Shown here: piece by piece, positions 8,129 through 16,772 of the stretch
How the letters are laid out: every line of letters begins with the position of its first letter
Numbering within the stretch: position 1 is the first letter of the stretch
Source of the DNA: Bacteroidota bacterium
Lineage (GTDB): Bacteria > Bacteroidota > Bacteroidia > B-17B0 > Aurantibacillaceae
Reading direction: 5' to 3'
DNA: 64,000 bases
Assembly: GCA_019638705.1 (NCBI GenBank)
Contig: JAHBTI010000005.1
Span: forward strand, 62,001-126,000
Position numbers and translations under genes: made by a program
The notes under the pieces: model-generated
Database searches by the model: none
Seen by the model: the letters and a program-made list of their open reading frames with translations, nothing else
Told to the model about the DNA's origin: nothing

Positions 8129-9766
8129 ATGAAAAACTTTTTGCGAATACTTTTTGTTTTAACAACAATCTTCCTGTTACAACAATGCGCACAGGTTGGG
8201 CAGCTCACGGGGGGCAAACGCGATACCACGCCGCCGAAATTGCTGGAAGCTGTTCCCGCAAATCAAAGCACAAATTTTAATTCGGGAAAAATTACCCTGA
8301 AGTTTGATGAATTTGTTCAGCTCAAAAACCTGAACAGCCAATTAATTGTTACGCCCAAGCTAAAAACCCAACCCGAAGTGGAGGCTTCGGGAAAAACCAT
8401 ACATATATATATAAAGAAAGAAGAATTGCAACCGAACACCACCTACCGTTTGTTTTTTGGGAAAGCCATTGCCGATATGCACGAGGGCAACAGCATGGAA
8501 AATTTTGATTATGTGTTTTCAACAGGCGCAAACATTGATACCATAAAACTAAAAGGAACAATTACCGAAGCTTTTAATAATAAAGCCGTGAAAGAAGTTT
8601 TGGTTGGCTTGTATTCGCCAACGCAAACAGGCGACAGTTTATTTTATAAAGAAATACCCGACTACATGGCACGCGGAAACGAAAACGGTGAGTTTTTATT
8701 TTCCAATTTACCGAAACAAACGTTTAAGGTGGCAGCCTTTACCGATAAAAACAAAAACTCTCTTTACGACGGCGAAGCCGAAAAAATTGCCTTTATGAAC
8801 GAAGATTTGAATTTGCTTTCCGACACCAACATTCATTTGAATATGTTTCAGGAAGAACCTGCCAAAGTGTTTATAAAGAAAACCCAAATGCCTTATTACG
8901 GTTTGGCGCGAATTATGCTGAATAAAAAATCGCACATAAAACTTTCAGCTTTAAATAAGGAACAATTAAACAACTTATCCGAAACCTTTGTAAATAAAGA
9001 GAAAGATACCGTTTCGTTTTATTATAAAGACATTCAGGATACCTTGGGCGTGGTTTTGGAAAATCTGGATACTCAAAAAACGGACACCTTAAAATTGGCA
9101 GTACCAAAAGATAATTCTGCCCGAAAACGATTAAAACAGATGAATGCAAACATTTCAAACGGAACGTTGCCTTTGAACGGAAAAATAAAATTCACGTTTC
9201 AAACATGGACAGATACCCTGCGTTTTGACCTTTCTAAAATAAACATGACAAGCCAGGAAGACAGTTTGATTTCTGATGTGCCGCTTTCGGGGCGTTGGCT
9301 GGGCGTTACAGACTATGAACTGAACAACACGTTTAAAGAAGGAACAAGCTATTTAGTGAAAATTGACACCAATGCTTTTTTTGACATAAAAGGTTTTTCA
9401 AACGACAGTGTGAAATTCAATTTTAAAACCAAAAGCAAGATTGAATTTGGAAAAATTACCTTAAAAATGCTCTTTAACGACAAAGGAAGTTATATCGTGC
9501 AATTAATTAAAGTAAACGAAGCGATAGTTCGGGAACAATTTGTGTCGTTGTCGTTATCGTCAAGCAATGCTGTATCGCTTGATTTTACTGATGTTGTGCC
9601 CGATACCTATATGGTAAAAATTATTTTTGACGAAAACAGAAATAAAAAATGGGACAGCGGAAATTTGCTCAGGAAAAAGCAAGCCGAAAAGGTAATTATC
9701 AATTCAAAACAGATAAAAGTGTTAGCCGATTGGGAAATGGAAGAAGAAATTTTAGTGAAAGATTAA
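8129..9766 (+). CDS. Lipoprotein with SbsA-type Ig-like domain (Big_5)
   Basis: The protein has 545 residues. A lipoprotein signal peptide (MKNFLRILFVLTTIFLLQQC) has its lipobox Cys at residue 20, so it should be an outer-membrane or periplasmic lipoprotein. After GGKRDTTPP comes a Big_5-like domain, KLLEAVPANQSTNFNSG...ITLKFDEFVQL...PNTTYRLFFGKAIADMHEGN. This is followed by a carboxypeptidase-regulatory-like strand domain (IKLKGTITEAFNN...FLFSNLPKQTFKVAAFTDKN) and a further domain with DKNKNSLYDGE and DENRNKKWDSG calcium-loop-like motifs. This architecture is widespread and uncharacterised in Bacteroidota. The start is the first ATG giving a clean lipoprotein signal; the upstream open frame is the palindromic repeat. 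Confidence 0.85.
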   Translation: MKNFLRILFVLTTIFLLQQCAQVGQLTGGKRDTTPPKLLEAVPANQSTNFNSGKITLKFDEFVQLKNLNSQLIVTPKLKTQPEVEASGKTIHIYIKKEELQPNTTYRLFFGKAIADMHEGNSMENFDYVFSTGANIDTIKLKGTITEAFNNKAVKEVLVGLYSPTQTGDSLFYKEIPDYMARGNENGEFLFSNLPKQTFKVAAFTDKNKNSLYDGEAEKIAFMNEDLNLLSDTNIHLNMFQEEPAKVFIKKTQMPYYGLARIMLNKKSHIKLSALNKEQLNNLSETFVNKEKDTVSFYYKDIQDTLGVVLENLDTQKTDTLKLAVPKDNSARKRLKQMNANISNGTLPLNGKIKFTFQTWTDTLRFDLSKINMTSQEDSLISDVPLSGRWLGVTDYELNNTFKEGTSYLVKIDTNAFFDIKGFSNDSVKFNFKTKSKIEFGKITLKMLFNDKGSYIVQLIKVNEAIVREQFVSLSLSSSNAVSLDFTDVVPDTYMVKIIFDENRNKKWDSGNLLRKKQAEKVIINSKQIKVLADWEMEEEILVKD

Positions 9767-10065
9767 AAAAAATTATTGTCTTTAATTCATGCTTAATGTC
9801 ATCGGGTTGAAAAAAATTAAAACACAAAAGATAAATGATGAAAAAAGCCACACCTCTAAAACACTTGTAAAATCAATGCTTGCAGAGGTATTAAAAAATA
9901 AAATTTTATTTTGAAAACTACATACAGCAATAAAACATCATGGTGATAAATTACACTATTAACAATCTTAACAAAATTGTGTTGAAAAAATAAAGACTTA
10001 AAAATTAGCCAAGAGAAAATAATTTGTTTACTTCGTATCAACAAATCTCAAAAACATAAATAACC
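9767..10065. other. AT-rich 299-bp intergenic region, likely leader of the H1-like gene
   Basis: I see no coding potential above about a dozen codons and no repeat family member. It separates the lipoprotein from the H1-like gene and presumably holds the promoter and a long leader of the latter. No clear TAnnTTTG box could be assigned. Confidence 0.4.
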
Positions 10066-10224
10066 ATGGCAAAAAAAGCAGCTAAAAAAGCAACTAAGAA
10101 AGTTGCTAAAAAAGCAACAAAAAAAGTTGCAAAAAAAGCAGTAAAAAAAGCAGCAAAAAAAGCAGCTCCTAAAAAAGCAGCTCCTAAAAAAGCAGCGAAA
10201 AAAGCAGCTAAAAAGAAAAAGTAA
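10066..10224 (+). CDS. Histone H1-like Lys/Ala-rich DNA-binding protein, 52 residues
   Basis: This short gene encodes almost only Ala and Lys in AAKK/TKKV/APKK units (MAKKAAKKATKKVAKKAT and onward, ending KKKK). It has no acidic and no aromatic residues. Such proteins resemble the C-terminal tail of histone H1, chlamydial Hc1/Hc2 and AlgP-type tails, and are expected to bind the nucleoid through charge. The DNA is itself a run of near-repeats of GCAAAAAAAGCAG type, so copy number of the unit may vary between strains. It is followed at once by a strong rho-independent terminator, so it is monocistronic or the last gene of its unit. Confidence 0.85.
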   Translation: MAKKAAKKATKKVAKKATKKVAKKAVKKAAKKAAPKKAAPKKAAKKAAKKKK

Positions 10225-10230
10225 TAAAAA

Positions 10231-10252
10231 CCCCGCGCAAGCGGGGTTTTTT
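10231..10252 (+). terminator. Rho-independent terminator of the H1-like gene
   Basis: The stem CCCCGC (10231-10236) pairs with GCGGGG (10241-10246) across a GCAA loop and is followed by six T. A second hairpin with the same stem, CCCCGC/GCGGGG, lies at 10269-10285. It looks like a duplicated backup terminator or one for the opposite strand. Confidence 0.85.
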
Positions 10253-10305
10253 GTTTGTGCTTTGCAAACCCCGCCGTAAGCGGGGTTTTGCGTTTATGTA
10301 CCGTT

Positions 10306-10391
10306 CGTCATGTTGAACTTGTTTCAACATCTCAACAAAATAAATTCCAAAACGACTTGCCTTAAATTTATTTCGTGGAGTTCGGAATGAC
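10306..10391. repeat. Palindromic intergenic repeat (TCATGTTGAACTTG type)
   Basis: It starts CGTCATGTTGAACTTG and ends GTTCGGAATGAC, with an inner TTTCAACATCT. If read through on the minus strand it gives the frequent spurious peptide VEMLKQVQHDE. One copy is in this window. It is related in style to the element at 59866. Confidence 0.7.
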
Positions 10392-10462
10392 AAAAGAAAA
10401 AACAAAACTTTATATTTATGCAATCAAAATTCATTTTTCAAAATATTAAAATCAATCTCACA

Positions 10463-10972
10463 ATGAAACGGACAATCATCAAATTATTTTCGGCAGCAAT
10501 TATTACAAGTACATTTTTTTCATGCAGCGAAGCAAAAAAAGAAGTTACCGCACCTCAGGGCATGAACGTTTTAAATCTTTCGCGCTACGGAAAACCATTT
10601 TCCATTTTTGTACCCGACACCAATGCAGGGCATTTTGAAGTTATTGAACAAACTTCGGGTGCTTTGGATATTATAGCAGGAAACAATTTTGCCATCAGCA
10701 TTAACGAACAGTTTGCCGACCTTGAACTTCGGAAGTCAGACATTAAAGACGATGAGGTAAATAAACTGAAATCTTATATTATTGAAGAACCCGATGCCAT
10801 TTTATGGGAAAGCCAAATTACAGAGCCTGAATTTCACTTTTTGGTAAACAAAAAAATCGGAACAAGTGAATACAGTTTTGAAGATATTCGCAATCCTGAA
10901 GCAAAACCCTTTGCTTTGGAAGCCACGCAGCGTATGTTTGACAGCAGTAAGAATATTTCGGAAAACAAATAA
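10463..10972 (+). CDS. Putative lipoprotein of unknown function
   Basis: The protein has 169 residues. A signal peptide MKRTIIKLFSAAIITSTFF with lipobox SC (Cys at 21) predicts a lipoprotein. The mature part (VTAPQGMNVLNLSRYGKPF...) is a small mixed acidic domain with no recognised motif, ending in a charged tail. The start at 10463 gives the signal peptide; the in-frame ATG 15 codons earlier does not. It is alone between a repeat and the DUF3276 gene on the same strand. Function is not known. Confidence 0.75.
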   Translation: MKRTIIKLFSAAIITSTFFSCSEAKKEVTAPQGMNVLNLSRYGKPFSIFVPDTNAGHFEVIEQTSGALDIIAGNNFAISINEQFADLELRKSDIKDDEVNKLKSYIIEEPDAILWESQITEPEFHFLVNKKIGTSEYSFEDIRNPEAKPFALEATQRMFDSSKNISENK

Positions 10973-11057
10973 ACTCTTAACAATTCAACCAAATTATTAA
11001 CATCGTAACCAAGCTGTTTTCTTTTTTACAATATTTGCTCCATTCAAACAACAATAT

Positions 11058-11375
11058 ATGTCAGACGAATTTGAAAAAAACGACAGAGGCGATTTGTTCT
11101 CAAAATCAGTAAGAGCGGGAAAACGTACCTATTTCTTTGATGTGAAAAGCACACGCGGAAACGATTATTACTTAACCATTACCGAAAGTAAAAAACGCTT
11201 TAGCGACGACGGTAAATTCACTTACGAAAAACACAAAATCTTTTTATATAAAGAAGATTTTGAAAAATTTATGGAAGGCTTAAACGAAGCCGTTGAACAC
11301 ATCAAAGACAACGCTCCCGAAATAAGCAGCGGAAATGCTTCTTCCGATGTAGATTTTGACGACTTGGGAAATTAA
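11058..11375 (+). CDS. DUF3276 family protein (PUR-like nucleic-acid-binding)
   Basis: This 105-residue protein is typical of the DUF3276 family that is nearly universal in Bacteroidota. SKSVRAGKRTYFFDVKSTRGNDYYLTITESKK followed by KHKIFLYKEDFEKFMEGL gives the beta-beta-beta-beta-alpha PUR repeat that resembles eukaryotic Pur-alpha and binds single-stranded nucleic acid. The acidic tail (SSDVDFDDLGN) is also usual. Its role in the cell is not established. It is followed by a perfect palindromic terminator. Confidence 0.85.
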   Translation: MSDEFEKNDRGDLFSKSVRAGKRTYFFDVKSTRGNDYYLTITESKKRFSDDGKFTYEKHKIFLYKEDFEKFMEGLNEAVEHIKDNAPEISSGNASSDVDFDDLGN

Positions 11376-11396
11376 GTTTTTCAAATAACGATAAAT

Positions 11397-11430
11397 AAAA
11401 ATGGCTCAAAAATTTTTGAGCCATTTTTTG
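11397..11430. terminator. Bidirectional rho-independent terminator
   Basis: There is a perfect 16-bp inverted repeat, with half-site AAAAATGGCTCAAAAA at 11397-11412 and its complement at 11413-11428. A-rich and T-rich ends make it usable from either side. It follows DUF3276 and could also stop transcription coming from the small minus-strand gene beyond. Confidence 0.85.
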
Positions 11431-11538
11431 TTTGTCAATTTTCAAAATTGATATTATTTCGGATTTAACAGGATTATCAATTTCAGTAAGATTAAACAGA
11501 AACAAATTGTAAGAACAATCATTGTCCACTTATAGATT

Positions 11539-11751
11539 TTAAAAAAAAACAGATTTTGATTTAGTAATTTCGAATATTGTTAAAATAATTGTCATAATAA
11601 ATGCAATACCCAAAATAACGCCAAGCCCTGTTAACATTGTCATGAATTCCTGAAGTCTGCCGAGTGCTATTTCCGTGCCTTGTGCATTGATATTCGTAAC
11701 AAACAATACGAAAAGTAATGTCAGAAATAAAGACTTTGAGAATTTTACCAT
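11539..11751 (-). CDS. Small secreted/membrane protein of unknown function
   Basis: The protein has 70 residues. Residues 1-23 look like a signal peptide (KFSKSLFLTLLFVLFVTNINAQ, cut after NINA). A second hydrophobic helix at about 41-63 (GLGVILGIAFIMTIILTI) is followed by a short basic tail. It would be a single-span membrane protein with a small periplasmic N-terminal part. I do not recognise the family. It lies just downstream of the RNA methyltransferase on the opposite side of an 11-bp gap and may be its transcriptional neighbour. Confidence 0.55.
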   Translation of the reverse strand: MVKFSKSLFLTLLFVLFVTNINAQGTEIALGRLQEFMTMLTGLGVILGIAFIMTIILTIFEITKSKSVFF

Positions 11752-11762
11752 AGCTTTAGAAT

Positions 11763-12962
11763 TTAGAATTTCTTCATAGTATCAGGATTATTCTTCGCCT
11801 TTTTACTTCCGCCATACAATTCATATTTCAGAAAGCGGCATTCCAACGCACCGTTGTAAATTTGAATTTTTCGCGAAGGGCGCAAACCCACACTTTTTAT
11901 AGCTTCGGGGCGACTTGTAATAATCCACGCATTAAAATTTTGAAAATCTTTTTTCAGCTTGTCGCCGATTTCTTTGTACAGTTTTTCAATTTCGTCCACA
12001 GGCAAACGCTCGCCATACGGCGGATTTAAAATCACCACTCCCCCTTGTCGCGTTGGTTTCAAATCAAAAAACGATTGATTGGTGCAAGAAACTACATCTT
12101 CTACTTTGGCATTTTGTGTGTTGATTTTCGTTTTCTTAATGGTGTGCGCGTCAATGTCGTTGGCAATAATTTCCACCTTGTCTTCTTTAATTTTACTTAC
12201 GCTGCTGTCAAAAATGGTTTGATAGAGTTCTTCGTCAAAATTTTGCCAACGCATAAAACCAAACTGGTCGCGGTAATAACCCGGCGGAATATTATTTGCC
12301 CATAATGCTGCTTCAATGGCAATAGTTCCCGCACCACACATACCGTCAATCAACAATAAATGTTTTTCCCAACCACTTAATTTTACCAAACCTGCGGCTA
12401 AAACTTCTTTCATCGGTGCTTCGTTAATGTCAGAACGGTAACCGCGTTTATATAAAGGGTCGCCGCTGCTGTCAAGGTTTAGCGACACTTCATTTTTAAA
12501 AATGTGAACGTATAATTTGAATGAAGGGTGAATTAAATCCACATCGGGACGTGCGCCTGTTTTGTCACGGAAACGGTCAACAATGCCGTCTTTTACTTTT
12601 TGCGACACAAACAGACTGTGGCTGAACATATCTGAATTGACAACGCTTTCCACCATTAAAGTATCGGAGTTTGAAATAAATTTTTCCCATTCAATCAGCT
12701 TGATGTTGTTATACAATTCCTGCTCATTATCCGCTTGAAATTTTGTAATCGGAATAATGACTTTCAAAGCCGTATGCAAACACAAATTGGCTTTGTATAA
12801 AAATCCCATATCGCCCACAACCGATACGCCGCGCTTAAACGCTTCAATGTTGCGCCCGCCGAGTTGTTGCAGTTCTTTGGCTAAAACTTCTTCCAAGCCA
12901 AAAAAGGTGGTAACTTTCATTTCAAAGTCGCCTTTGTGATTAAAATCGTAACTAAGAGCCAT
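11763..12962 (-). CDS. THUMP-domain class I SAM-dependent RNA methyltransferase (RlmL N-domain type)
   Basis: The protein has 399 residues. The N-terminal third is a ferredoxin-like/THUMP RNA-binding module (KVTTFFGLEEVLAKELQQLGG...). A Rossmann methyltransferase follows with motif I LLIDGMCGAGTIAIEAA and the catalytic motif IV NPPYGERL, as in enzymes making N2-methylguanosine in 23S rRNA (RlmL amino half). The start MALSYDFNHKGDF overlaps the bestrophin stop by 11 bp and fits the family. The far upstream ATG at 13058 would lie well inside bestrophin. The target nucleotide cannot be told from sequence alone. Confidence 0.9.
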   Translation of the reverse strand: MALSYDFNHKGDFEMKVTTFFGLEEVLAKELQQLGGRNIEAFKRGVSVVGDMGFLYKANLCLHTALKVIIPITKFQADNEQELYNNIKLIEWEKFISNSDTLMVESVVNSDMFSHSLFVSQKVKDGIVDRFRDKTGARPDVDLIHPSFKLYVHIFKNEVSLNLDSSGDPLYKRGYRSDINEAPMKEVLAAGLVKLSGWEKHLLLIDGMCGAGTIAIEAALWANNIPPGYYRDQFGFMRWQNFDEELYQTIFDSSVSKIKEDKVEIIANDIDAHTIKKTKINTQNAKVEDVVSCTNQSFFDLKPTRQGGVVILNPPYGERLPVDEIEKLYKEIGDKLKKDFQNFNAWIITSRPEAIKSVGLRPSRKIQIYNGALECRFLKYELYGGSKKAKNNPDTMKKF

Positions 12963-13839
12963 ATTGCGGTAATAAAATTTCTTGAATGTTGTCTTTAATT
13001 TTTGCAGAGATTTCGTCAATCGGCAAATCGTTTGCGTCTGTGCCAAATGGGTCTTCAATTTCCTCGGAAATTAATTCCAACGACGCAAAAGCGTAAAACA
13101 TAATCATGACAATGGGAACAGACCAGTAACCAATGGTTAAACCAAAGGTAAACGGCATGGTAATAATATAAAGAAAAATTATTTTTTTGATGAACAAGCT
13201 AAATGTATAAGGAATAGGCGTGTTCTTAATGCGTTCGCACGCGCCGCAAATATCAGTCATTTGGCTCACGTTCTCTTGAATAACTCTCAGGTAACTTGGA
13301 AATTCCGCTTCATATTTTTTACAAAGTTGCGTTACAAAACTTACTAACTGTTTTGCCACAAAATTCGGTTTATGTGTGGCTTGCAGAAACTTTTGCTTTT
13401 CGTTTTCATCTGCAAATTCCAAATTCTTTAACTCTTTGTTGTGGCGCAAATGTGCTTTGAGCGCGTAAGGATAATTGCCGATTAAACGTTGCAATTCTTT
13501 TCGTGTTTGCAAATCGTTTTCAGGAATAATGGCATTAAATTTCAGCGACAAATTTCTGCTGTGATTAATAAGCATACCCCACAGTTTGCGCCCTTCCCAC
13601 CAACGGTCATACGCAGAGTTGATACGAAACACCAAGACCATGGAAATAATGAAACCCGAAATTTGATGAAAAATAGTAAGCGAGGGTACTTGAATGGTTA
13701 GGTATTGTTTTTCAACGTAACAAATTATCCAGGTTATAATGCCAATCCATGTCATGTTTGGCAACAACATTCGGAGTGTGTCGGATTTGTGAAGCTGGAA
13801 AATAAGCTTAAACCAGTCTTTGGGATTGTAGATTACCAT
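12952..13839 (-). CDS. Bestrophin family anion channel (UPF0187)
   Basis: The protein has 295 residues. The bestrophin hallmark is present near residue 72 as RINSAYDRWWEGRKLWG. Hydrophobic helices flank it (about 24-41, 52-70 and two near 215-255), and the late FGLTIGYWSVPIVMI and DPFGTDANDLPID segments correspond to the family's Ca2+-clasp-like acidic region. Bacterial homologues form pentameric ion channels in the inner membrane. It overlaps the start of the RNA methyltransferase gene, so the two are translationally close but unlikely to be functionally linked. Confidence 0.9.
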   Translation of the reverse strand: MVIYNPKDWFKLIFQLHKSDTLRMLLPNMTWIGIITWIICYVEKQYLTIQVPSLTIFHQISGFIISMVLVFRINSAYDRWWEGRKLWGMLINHSRNLSLKFNAIIPENDLQTRKELQRLIGNYPYALKAHLRHNKELKNLEFADENEKQKFLQATHKPNFVAKQLVSFVTQLCKKYEAEFPSYLRVIQENVSQMTDICGACERIKNTPIPYTFSLFIKKIIFLYIITMPFTFGLTIGYWSVPIVMIMFYAFASLELISEEIEDPFGTDANDLPIDEISAKIKDNIQEILLPQYGS

Positions 13840-13872
13840 TTGATTTTTTCTTGATGCGAATTACGCAAATTT

Positions 13873-14757
13873 TTATGACCTTGTTATGTGATGTGTCATT
13901 TCGTATTCTTTTGGTTTGTCAAACGCAAAAGTCATTTGTTTGGTTTGTGGAATTTCGTCTAAATAATTTGAGATAAAAAGTTCTTTTCCTTTTTGGTTGG
14001 AATTTTCGGTTACGTTTCGCATTCCGTAGGTCAAGTCCCAAGGAATGATGTTGGCAAACGAAAACAATTCTCTGATGTATTCACAATCGTCATAAGTGAT
14101 TAACCATTTGTGATTGCAGTTTTTCATTGTGTTGGCAAACTTTTGGTGGTCAAAAACTTTATGCAAGTTTCCGTTTTTACCATACAAAGCCGATTTTGTT
14201 GCCGAATAATACGGTGGGTCAAGGAAAATGAATACATTTTGCCCTTCTTCGTTTACAACGTCTTTGTAATCTAAATTAGTGATTGTTGTAGAACCGTTGA
14301 TGACTTGTGCAAATTCATTTAGTCGCTGAATACTGCTTTCGGTAAAACGTCCTGCAAATGCGCCCTCACTAAAACCACCACTCAAACTTGTTCCTGAAAA
14401 TGTAATGCGGTTGTATATAAAAAATGCTGCGGCACGTTCCAAGTCGTTAAACGAAGAAATGTTTTTGTTTAAAAATTGATGTAATTCTTTACCAACAGGA
14501 AATTGATTTCGCCATTCATAAATTTTGTCTATCAAAGCATTTACGTCTTTTTGCGACATTTCCCAAAATTTATACAACTCAAAATAGAGGTCGTTTACCC
14601 AAAATTTTTTGTCGGGAAAGCGTTGTTTGGCATAAATAAAAACAGAGCCGCCACCCACAAAAGGCTCACGAAATTCATCAAACTCGGGCAGTAATTTGGA
14701 AATCAAATTTACTGCACGGCTTTTGCCTCCGGGATATCGTAGCGGACTTTTTATCAT
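13873..14757 (-). CDS. D12-class DNA adenine-N6 methyltransferase
   Basis: The protein has 294 residues. It has the Dam-like order of motifs: N-terminal SPLRYPGGKSR, motif I EPFVGGGSVF (31-40), a helical recognition domain with FFIYNRITFSG, and motif IV DPPY at 180-183. It methylates adenine N6 using SAM. Its start codon overlaps the stop of the upstream PD-(D/E)XK gene as ATGA, so the two are translationally coupled. This pairing suggests the protective half of a restriction system rather than a housekeeping Dam. The specificity (GATC or other) is not predictable by eye. The base composition looks lower in GC than the neighbouring core genes. Confidence 0.93.
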   Translation of the reverse strand: MIKSPLRYPGGKSRAVNLISKLLPEFDEFREPFVGGGSVFIYAKQRFPDKKFWVNDLYFELYKFWEMSQKDVNALIDKIYEWRNQFPVGKELHQFLNKNISSFNDLERAAAFFIYNRITFSGTSLSGGFSEGAFAGRFTESSIQRLNEFAQVINGSTTITNLDYKDVVNEEGQNVFIFLDPPYYSATKSALYGKNGNLHKVFDHQKFANTMKNCNHKWLITYDDCEYIRELFSFANIIPWDLTYGMRNVTENSNQKGKELFISNYLDEIPQTKQMTFAFDKPKEYEMTHHITRS

Positions 14758-16661
14758 TTCGGTTTTTTCTTTGGCTTGTCTGTTACAGGCATTCCAACTC
14801 CTGTTCTTGTATAATAGGTTTCTATTTCGTCTTTGAAGTTTACAATGTGCATCATTTCATTTTCTTTTTCTTGTCCTAATGGAAAATGGTTTTGAAAATA
14901 AAATCCGAGAATATCAATTTCGTCAGAAAATTGAATATCGTTTCTGTCATACAATGCAATTCTGTTTGTTAGATATTCTTTGAATTCAGTTTCACTTTGT
15001 ATTAAGTCAGCAAATATCATTAAGTCATAAAGAGAAACAATCCAAGTCCATTTGAAGTCGGGACTTAAAACACCTGAATTAATTAAGTATTTTAAGTTTG
15101 CCGAAATAGACGAAAAATGTTCAAACGTTACAGATATTTTGAAATATGATTGGACTTGTGCCTTATCAATCGTCAATGTTTTCTTTGCCCCTGTTTCAAC
15201 ATAATCAAAACTCGGATTGTCGTTTTCTTGAATATATTTCAAAGCCCTGTGGCATTGATAAGAGCCTTCATTAATGGTTTCTTCAAGTCGGTCTTTTAGC
15301 CCTTTTATTGCACCTCTTCTATGTTTTGTGTTTAGTTCACCTGCTTTTACTTCAATTATGTAAATGGTGTCAGAAGAAACCCCAAGAATGTCAAGTTCTG
15401 TTTTTTTATTTTGCCCATTTTCTACAACGCTATATCCCAATGAATGATAAAATGTAGCTGTTGGTAGTAATTTTTCAAATTGCTGTTTCGTCTTTTGTTC
15501 AATATAGTTATCTCTGGAATTAGCGTTGCTATTTCCTTTGAAAGAGTTTTCATAATAAACAGTATCAGCTGATTTTATTAGTTCTTCCGTTATTTTGAAA
15601 ATATTTCTAAAAGCAAGATTTAAAGAGAAGTGAAAATATTTGTCGTCTTCTTTTATCAATGGTTTAAGATTGATTAGGGTGTCGTTTAATGGAAACGCTT
15701 TGAACTTTGGTGGCTGATAAAAAACTCCATTAGTACCAAACTCAATTGATAGTTTTTCAAATATCAATTTCTCTTTGTCTGTTTTGGGGATAACCCAAAA
15801 TATTTTATTGTAACTTTCAACTCTGTCAAGACTGTGCATCATAACATTTTCAGGTGCTTCTGAGTCGTATAAGTCTGGATTTGCCTCTGTAAACTGAGCA
15901 ATAAAATGTTTCCCCGTTTCTACCATTACTCTCGTAATGGTTTCTTGTCCAACCTCGTCCATCCAATCTGTTAGTCGCTTATGAGATTGGGTTGCACCAA
16001 ACGGATTACCAATTTTTGAATAAACTAAACTATCAAGTTTCAAAATAGTGCTGAAAATGTCGTTTGAATTGAAACCATAATATTGTTGAAGAAACCCATC
16101 AAATGGTGTGAAAACTTCTTGATAAATTTCTTGTATGTGTGTATGGTATCCGTCTCCTCTAACATTTATAGTGTCTTGCATTATATTGGTTCTTAACCAA
16201 TGGTCAAATTCGTTGCCACCGACAGGATTTTCTGCTGAAAGTTCCCAAAAATTGATGTTGGTTTTTATTTTGGAAAGTTGTTGGCGTATTTCCTCAATGT
16301 CTTTTTGAGTTGGAATAATATTTTTGTTTGTATTTGGCGTTGCGGTAGCAATGTTCATCGCATATTCTAAAAGAACTTCTATTTCATCATCGTTTTGAAT
16401 TAATTCTTCATCTTGGATTTCTGCTTTGTCTGTTCCGTCATAGGTTGCTAAGAATTGGTTGTAAAAAGTTGGTGTGGATTTTATAAGTTTAGAGCCAAGT
16501 CCGCCAAGAACATAAATTTTGTCAAACTTGTTTATTAGAGTAATTGCAGTTTCAATCTCGTTCTTTATCCAATTAAGGTATCTATCACGGTCTTCACGTG
16601 CTTTTTCAATAGCATACTTGTATTGTTCTTTTATGTCGTTTGGAATGTTTAATGTATGCAT
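14754..16661 (-). CDS. PD-(D/E)XK nuclease-fold protein, candidate restriction endonuclease
   Basis: This 635-residue protein has no family I can name. The most informative part is around residues 405-440: TFYHSLGYSVVENGQ leads to ELDILGVSSDTIYIIEVKAG, a clear PD-(D/E)XK core with D424, E437 and K439. Behind it lies a basic helix (KHRRGAIKGLKDRLEE). The first 400 residues are helical, mixed-charge and show no motif I know. The C-terminus ends in a basic KPKKKPK tail. It is the first gene of an ATGA-coupled pair with a D12 adenine methylase, so it is most simply the endonuclease of a type II-like system. It is unusually long for that role, so the N-terminal region may add a sensing or targeting function. 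Catalytic activity is inferred, not shown. Confidence 0.7.
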   Translation of the reverse strand: MHTLNIPNDIKEQYKYAIEKAREDRDRYLNWIKNEIETAITLINKFDKIYVLGGLGSKLIKSTPTFYNQFLATYDGTDKAEIQDEELIQNDDEIEVLLEYAMNIATATPNTNKNIIPTQKDIEEIRQQLSKIKTNINFWELSAENPVGGNEFDHWLRTNIMQDTINVRGDGYHTHIQEIYQEVFTPFDGFLQQYYGFNSNDIFSTILKLDSLVYSKIGNPFGATQSHKRLTDWMDEVGQETITRVMVETGKHFIAQFTEANPDLYDSEAPENVMMHSLDRVESYNKIFWVIPKTDKEKLIFEKLSIEFGTNGVFYQPPKFKAFPLNDTLINLKPLIKEDDKYFHFSLNLAFRNIFKITEELIKSADTVYYENSFKGNSNANSRDNYIEQKTKQQFEKLLPTATFYHSLGYSVVENGQNKKTELDILGVSSDTIYIIEVKAGELNTKHRRGAIKGLKDRLEETINEGSYQCHRALKYIQENDNPSFDYVETGAKKTLTIDKAQVQSYFKISVTFEHFSSISANLKYLINSGVLSPDFKWTWIVSLYDLMIFADLIQSETEFKEYLTNRIALYDRNDIQFSDEIDILGFYFQNHFPLGQEKENEMMHIVNFKDEIETYYTRTGVGMPVTDKPKKKPK

Positions 16662-16772
16662 TGCATTGTCGTGTCTTAAATACCCTATAACTTATTTGTA
16701 CCTGTAACGAAAACTACACAAATTCCTTCCACATCTGTTGGCTTGGCGTTATAAAATAACTCTCTTAACCAA

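Noticed and set aside
12963..13058. Upstream start for the THUMP methyltransferase
   Set aside because: It would overlap bestrophin by over 100 bp; MALSYDF at 12962 fits the family.
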